A stretch of 64,000 bases of DNA from the NCBI GenBank assembly GCA_947561585.1, contig CANNZV010000869.1:62001-126000 (forward strand), written 5' to 3'. Origin of the DNA: Caprella mutica (lineage: Eukaryota > Arthropoda > Malacostraca > Amphipoda > Caprellidae). The position numbers were made by a program, and so were the translations under genes. How positions within the stretch are numbered: the first letter of the stretch is position 1; each line of letters opens with the position of its first letter. The notes beneath the pieces are model-generated. The model ran no database searches. It was not told the origin of the DNA and worked only from the letters and a program-made list of their open reading frames with translations. Below are positions 58,650 through 64,000 of this stretch, piece after piece.

Positions 58650-59330
58650 GAAATATTTTGTAGAATATATATAATTACATAATTCAACTTTAAATGATTA
58701 TTCAGCTAAACATATTTTAAGCTAAACTCTTAATTAGGCCAGCAGAATTTTTTGTTACTCATTCAATATTTTTTTATGTGATTGGATATCAATTTTGTAT
58801 CACAGGGAAAATTGCATTTCGTTACTGAATGAATTAGTTAGTGACATTAAAAGTGAATTTATATTTCTATTGAATTCGCCCTATCAATATATAGCCTTTG
58901 ACGAGAATTTATGTCTAATTTAGGGCAAAAGAAGTAACGGAGCACGTTAGAGTTTTTCAATCAAACACACATCAAAAGCAACTCAGAAAATCAATGCAAT
59001 GTGTTGATTTAAAAAGCGAAATGCATTTCGAATCTGAAGGTTGGGTGTTGAATATGCATTAAATCAGAGTACTTCGAAATGACTTCAGACTGAAAAGGCG
59101 AGAAAACATAATTCCTTTGTGAAGTGTTCTCGAGGAAGAGAATTTTAAATTATGAAGACTTTCCATTGGGGTTTGTGCGTGAAAACGTCTTAGTACTCAA
59201 AATCTCAAGGCAGTTGTTTATAATTAACATATAAAATTAACAGATTACTCTTTTTAAATAGTGCATTATATTACTGATGATGCATTATCCTACCTATTCA
59301 CCATTGCCAACTTTTCTTTTGCTAGCTATC
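58650..59330. other. AT-rich stretch, no gene recognised
   Basis: Low-GC DNA with no open frame of note. Confidence 0.5.
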
Positions 59331-59590
59331 ACATCACTTCTGAGACTCATATTTCACGACCATAAATTACACTAAATGTTTATCTGGAGTATTTCAATTC
59401 CCTTTTTACTTATGGGTGGCAGTCTGCGTTATTTATGTTCGAGTGAGAAAAAACTGCACTGCATTTTACCGTGAAAGTATTCGGTGGGTGATCATTTGGT
59501 TCTTACATCGACTTGCTCTAGCAACCATCAAGATATATGAAAAAAATATTATGCAATACAATTATTAATATAATGTACCACCTTTAGCAG
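59331..59590 (+). repeat. dispersed repeat family D (copy 2)
   Basis: Matches 24062-24310: ACATCACTTCTGAGACTCAT, CGACCATAAATTACACTAAA, ATCTGGAGTATTTCAATTCC, then TTTTTACTTATGGGTGGC and CGTTATTTATGTTCGAG. The second half is looser. Confidence 0.7.
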
Positions 59591-61657
59591 CATATGAAGC
59601 AATTAAATTGGTTTGATATAGTATAAAATAATGAATTTTAATTATGATACTCTACATAGGTTTAATTTTATATTTTATCTTTGAAATCGTAAAAGTAAAA
59701 TTATTTGGATAGATGTTAAGAAAGTGACGAAAAGGGACACACTCACCGGTGACTGCACTCTTGGATGGAAAAGGAAAATGAAGAGGTGACAGTAATTGAA
59801 GCTAGCACAAAAATTTATCAAAGACCTCTAAACTGCAAGTAGCAATAAAAATATGATAAACATAGTAAAAACAGCTGAGGAATATTTCCCAACCAATCCG
59901 AGTCTATTATCTGTGAGTGAAACTTTCTCTCAAATAAAAAAAAAAATAACGCTATATTATATAATATATATTTTACAAAGTGGCATTAAATGTGAAAACA
60001 TATTGTTTACTTAAACGTAAACAATATGTTCACCCTTTCTTTCTGCTGTCCATTTGTAGTGAAAAATAAACAGCTTGTGATTGATCAACAAAAGGTTTAA
60101 TTTAGGACAAAGAAAATAAAGGTTATATAAAATATTAATAAATGATTGACATCAATGATAGCCAAACCTAAACCGTATAGTGGGGTTGAATATACTTCCG
60201 GTTACCATTGTTTATGTGTTCCAATTTAGTGATTTGAAAATTTTGAAATATAAGAAACTTCATCGCTCCAATATATATAAATGATCAATTTATAGAAAGT
60301 TCACCATCATATTTCATATCGCGTTTTTGGTAAAACAGTGTATAATTTAAAATTTCCCGTATTATACTAGTGATTGTATATATCATCCAGTCCTTTGTAA
60401 CGCAAATTTAAGCAATTAACTTTATTTCATGACAGTGATCCACTACTTCTAAGTGTTGATAACTCATCGGTATCGTGGAAATTGTATCTGCAGATAGCCT
60501 ATTATTGTCCATTACGTGAACACATAATATCAGATAATGTGATTGGGATTTTATTTGTAATATCCGACGAATAAAAGTATTGATTTATGTTCAATTATTG
60601 GACTATTTTTTACGAATTTGATCATCGATGATCTTTTTATCAACGATATTAATTTTGAAAGGGTTTAAAGCCGTTTAATTTGTATTAATTGGATGAAACT
60701 ACGACTCTTTCAGTCATAATAATATAACTTTTCATTCCTGTATAATATCATGGTCATTTGGATCGTAACGTATAAATCACGATTTATGAGCCAAAATATC
60801 GCTGTGTTTTCTTGAAAGAAGATTATTAGCACTAAAATAGCAATGCATGGCATCAATTTGTTAAGAATCCACATTTCCAGATTCGTGAGAAACGTATAGC
60901 AAAAAAGAGAAAAATTATTGAATAGTTACAGATATTATTCGTATATTTCGCAATATTCCTAATGCTGAATGTTCATCGGACAGTTCAATGGTTCATAAAG
61001 AAATATGTGTTATTTGCAAAACTGTATTTGATAAAAATGTTTTAACGCAATTTGTATAAAACAGTTGCAGTGAAAAATAATTAATATTCGTATAGACTAT
61101 AGAGGTAAGTCAGGAAATCAGTCGTCATAATAAGCCACTGTTTGAAAAAATCAAATAAATATAGTCTGTATACTTTTTCCAAATAATAAATGACAAACAT
61201 AATTATACAAACATAATTATTATCACATTATTTCTTAGATTAGAAATTACTAGAAAGATTATATCAAGCTATAATGGTATTATATGGTTTGGAATAAATT
61301 GATTATTATTCACTTAATTATATTTATGTATAAAGTAATAAGCCTTAATAATAAGCCCCAACAACTTCAATCCTAATATAGATGAATGATTGTTGTAGAA
61401 GAAATGCAAACAAACTCCCGAAGTAAGAATATTTAGGAAAAAATTGCACTAAATCACCATACTAATGTGGTGAAACAAACAACATACACTGAAAAAACAC
61501 TTTCATAAATTTTATAAATTGATAAAATGGGCAAAAATACTATACAGTACAAACTAAACTATTTTATTTCTCTCATTTCATGGTCCATTACATTACTAAT
61601 TTCTCTGATCCAATTTGAATGACGATTTCGCTGCCATTCACCAATCGATGTTTCCTC
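59591..61657. other. AT-rich stretch with one palindrome
   Basis: No gene recognised. It contains the palindrome at 59997-60030; the rest is unique low-GC sequence. Confidence 0.5.
59997..60030. repeat. perfect 14-bp palindrome
   Basis: AACATATTGTTTAC (59997-60010) pairs exactly with 60017-60030 around TTAAAC. Pairing continues outward across a two-base bulge (GTGA with TCAC). Confidence 0.7.
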
Positions 61658-61778
61658 ATGGAGTCATTTTCCTAGAAAATGCTCCAAGTGATCACCTAAA
61701 TTGACTTGGAATATCGAGGAGAAATGGCCCTCCAGAGGGAATGTGGCAGTTAAATAAATGATGGTCATGAGAGAGCGA
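61658..61778 (+). repeat. dispersed repeat family E (copy 2)
   Basis: Matches 28714-28838: GGAGTCATTTTCCTAGAAAA, AGTGATCACCTAAATTGA, CCAGAGGGAATGTGGCAG and TTAAATAAATGATGGTCATG. Same strand. Confidence 0.8.
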
Positions 61779-64000
61779 TGCCACTTTGACTCAAATGGAA
61801 CAAGTACCGCACTTGAAACAAGTTCAGTATAATATACTTGAAACTATATCAGAAATTATTTCAGCAATTAATATATTCCTGATACCTCCTGAAAACATTT
61901 CTGCAATTAGCATCCAAATTCTGTGCTGAAATTGAATTTTCAAATACCGAGTTCATGTGGTTCTTTCCTTGAGCCTAGCTAGCTTCGTTTCCTCCTTTAG
62001 ACACATTGAGTGCCACTTCAGAAGCAATAAATGCTACTTCGGAAACAACGAACGCAATTTAAGAACAATAAATGTAATTACGGAACTTTATAGTATCGAG
62101 GAACTCTTTAGAGTAGTATATTTTACTAATATCAATCATTGGTTTCTTCTCGTATGCATTATATGATATTTCAGATTGTTGAATGAAATCAGATAGACTT
62201 ATTAATTCTATCTTACAATAATTAAAGACCAAATAGGATAAAATAACTGCCTAATATTTGTGAGTAAGGGATCGATCATCCAATTATTGGTCTTTTACTC
62301 GAATAAAATTTTAAGCATAAGTTGATTCAGTCAGATTGATTGGTATTGCTGTTAGTTATGACCTCTTTAATTAGGACAATCATTATCAACAAAAACTCGT
62401 GAATTGAATGTAGGAAAACAGTTCTGTCACTAAATGAATATTATATCATAATAAATGTTGATTTTGGTATAGAGTCGCACAATTCACCTTAAGTTCAGCA
62501 TCTATATAGCATCCGAAAAGAACACAGAAATTGCATAATTAACTTAATTGAAAACAAATGGTCTCATGCAACCCCATTTCTTAGTATCAATTACTCTAAT
62601 TACAATAAATGAATGATATATTATGCTAGAGTGTTTTTCATTGCTATTTGATACTTCTTTAGAGCACTTTTTCGAGCAGCAACTGAACCAAATACTCTTA
62701 ATTAGTCCCCCTTGTATGAACATAATCTCAATTTGACTTTTGGGTTGTTGACTCTAGTGAGTCAATATTTTGGCTCATGCACTCAATATCAATCTAGTGT
62801 TTGATGTTCATTAGTAAATTGAGTCAAGTGAGTGCCATATAACATCATTAGCAAAATCTAGAATGAAAGGGATTAATGTTTTAACTGTTGTCGGGATTTA
62901 TGTGTCACCTTATGGGATAAAATAAGTTTATCAATGTTTGAAAAGAAAAATACATTTAAATAATAGTTACTTTACTTTAATTAAAAAATCTTTGATGCCA
63001 ATTTTAAATATATCTAAGAGTCTGAATATATAGCTTATTAAAGCCTTTGCATACAACAATTATCACTAAAGAGCTTATTTTCAGATAAATCTCACGATGC
63101 CGCATGAGTGCTTTTATCATCATAAATTCTAAATATTTTCCCTAGTATTCAGACATTATTATCTCGCAGGAAAATGAAGATGTGCTTTCTATTTCCTCTC
63201 CTTAAATTGGATTAGGATGAGCTTTGGTCCTTTCCCAATTCTAGATTTGGATGTGGAAACTTAACGGGTTTTTCTTTAATATGTTTGGCGTAATCATTTC
63301 GTATTGAGAATAAATACAAGCTATCTCACTATTGTATATTGAAATTAATGTATGCATAGTAATAATTGAAAATAAATATTATAAATAATTTTAACAATAA
63401 ACATGAAAAATTTAAAAGTTATTAACCTATTCATTACAGAAATAGTTCTGCATAATAATAATTTATTCTTGAATATTCTTCTTCTTCTTCTTCTTCTAAG
63501 TCATTTTTCTCAAGGTATTATATTTTAATTTCTTGATAGCTCATGATAAAATAATAACAGAATTAAATTTCAAATTTTATTTACTATTAATTCTCCCCTA
63601 TATACTATATTCTAAGCAGTTCACAGACTATTATTTGATAAGTGATTCCAGTTGCAACCGTAGAAATATTTCTTTGAAAATACTTAGGCTTCAACTCCCA
63701 CATTATAGTTACCGTATGGCGTATAGATACTATAAAAAGGAAATGTAGGTGATTATATGAGACTTGTCGTTCTATTGAAGCTATAATTAAGCTCTCATGC
63801 TTGCTTAGCAGGAATTATAGGAATAATAATAATTTAGATACAAGTAGTATCTCAAAATTTTCAAGAAAAGTCTTTTGCGGTGTTGTCATTTTTTTATTAG
63901 ATTTTATTATACATCAGATCATATTTTCAAAAAATAAGACCGGTAATTAGTTAAAGTAAAGTTACCACTTCATTCAATTTTGTAAATTGAGTTTTTATAC
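61779..64000. other. AT-rich stretch, no gene recognised
   Basis: Unique low-GC sequence to the window end. An imperfect GAGTAAGG-type hairpin lies at 62261-62291. A (CTT)n tract lies at about 63477-63496. The frames at 61957-62166 and 63533-63748 have no domain. TTGACTC-TAGT-GAGTCAA at 62748-62765 is a short palindrome. Confidence 0.5.
63477..63496 (+). repeat. (CTT)n microsatellite
   Basis: About six to seven tandem CTT units. Confidence 0.9.

Noticed and set aside
1..64000. A novel multi-gene biological system such as a defence island or biosynthetic cluster
   Set aside because: No intact protein-coding genes were found. The only recognisable protein relics are a dead reverse transcriptase and a dead transposase.

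Overview
This window looks like non-coding, repeat-rich DNA from an animal nuclear genome, most likely an insect. The case for an insect rests on strong A+T richness (about 70% by eye), many short terminal-inverted-repeat elements, a decayed jockey/CR1-like reverse transcriptase and a decayed Tc1/mariner-type transposase. A hemipteran such as a planthopper is a guess that the sequence alone cannot confirm. I find no gene with convincing exons, no rRNA or tRNA, and no prokaryotic-style operon. The window is best read as intergenic DNA or the inside of a very large intron.

Layout. 0-10 kb: a TTAA-flanked MITE (1.7 kb), a 1-kb minisatellite of 20-bp units (4.5-5.5 kb), a small 17-bp minisatellite (6.6 kb), and a TA-flanked composite element with seven copies of a 16-bp terminal motif and a 14-G run (8.75-10.02 kb). 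10-23 kb: a two-unit GGTCA-rich repeat embedded in a 22-bp minisatellite, a TA-flanked MITE at 16.6 kb, an unexplained 128-codon open frame on the minus strand at 17 kb, a 2.1-kb satellite of 32-bp units (18.4-20.6 kb), a 34-bp minisatellite (21.3 kb) and a 22-bp minisatellite (22.3 kb). 23-40 kb: mostly featureless AT-rich DNA with scattered MITEs and old dispersed repeats, plus a foldback-like element (33.8-35.1 kb). 40-50 kb: a 2.8-kb array of 15-bp units that appears to be an amplified terminal repeat of a MITE, followed at once by a 1.05-kb element with about 220-bp inverted ends and transposase relics, then a 660-bp inverted-repeat element (47.5 kb) and the reverse transcriptase relic (49 kb). 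50-64 kb: a 20-bp minisatellite (51.6 kb), a long hairpin (53.8 kb), a 21-bp minisatellite abutting a second foldback-like element (54.7-56.4 kb), an 842-bp TTAA-flanked element (57.8 kb), and sparse AT-rich DNA to the end.

The common theme is not a set of cooperating genes but tandem amplification inside transposon ends. Three element types here (the 40.5-43.5 kb MITE, the two foldback-like elements, and the 8.75 kb composite) carry iterated versions of their own terminal repeats. The two foldback-like elements share a 15-16-bp iterated unit with core GACGAAAYGTC and similar tips, and each is flanked by an 8-9-bp direct repeat that looks like a target-site duplication. The long open frames across the satellite arrays result from stop-free repeat units, not from genes.
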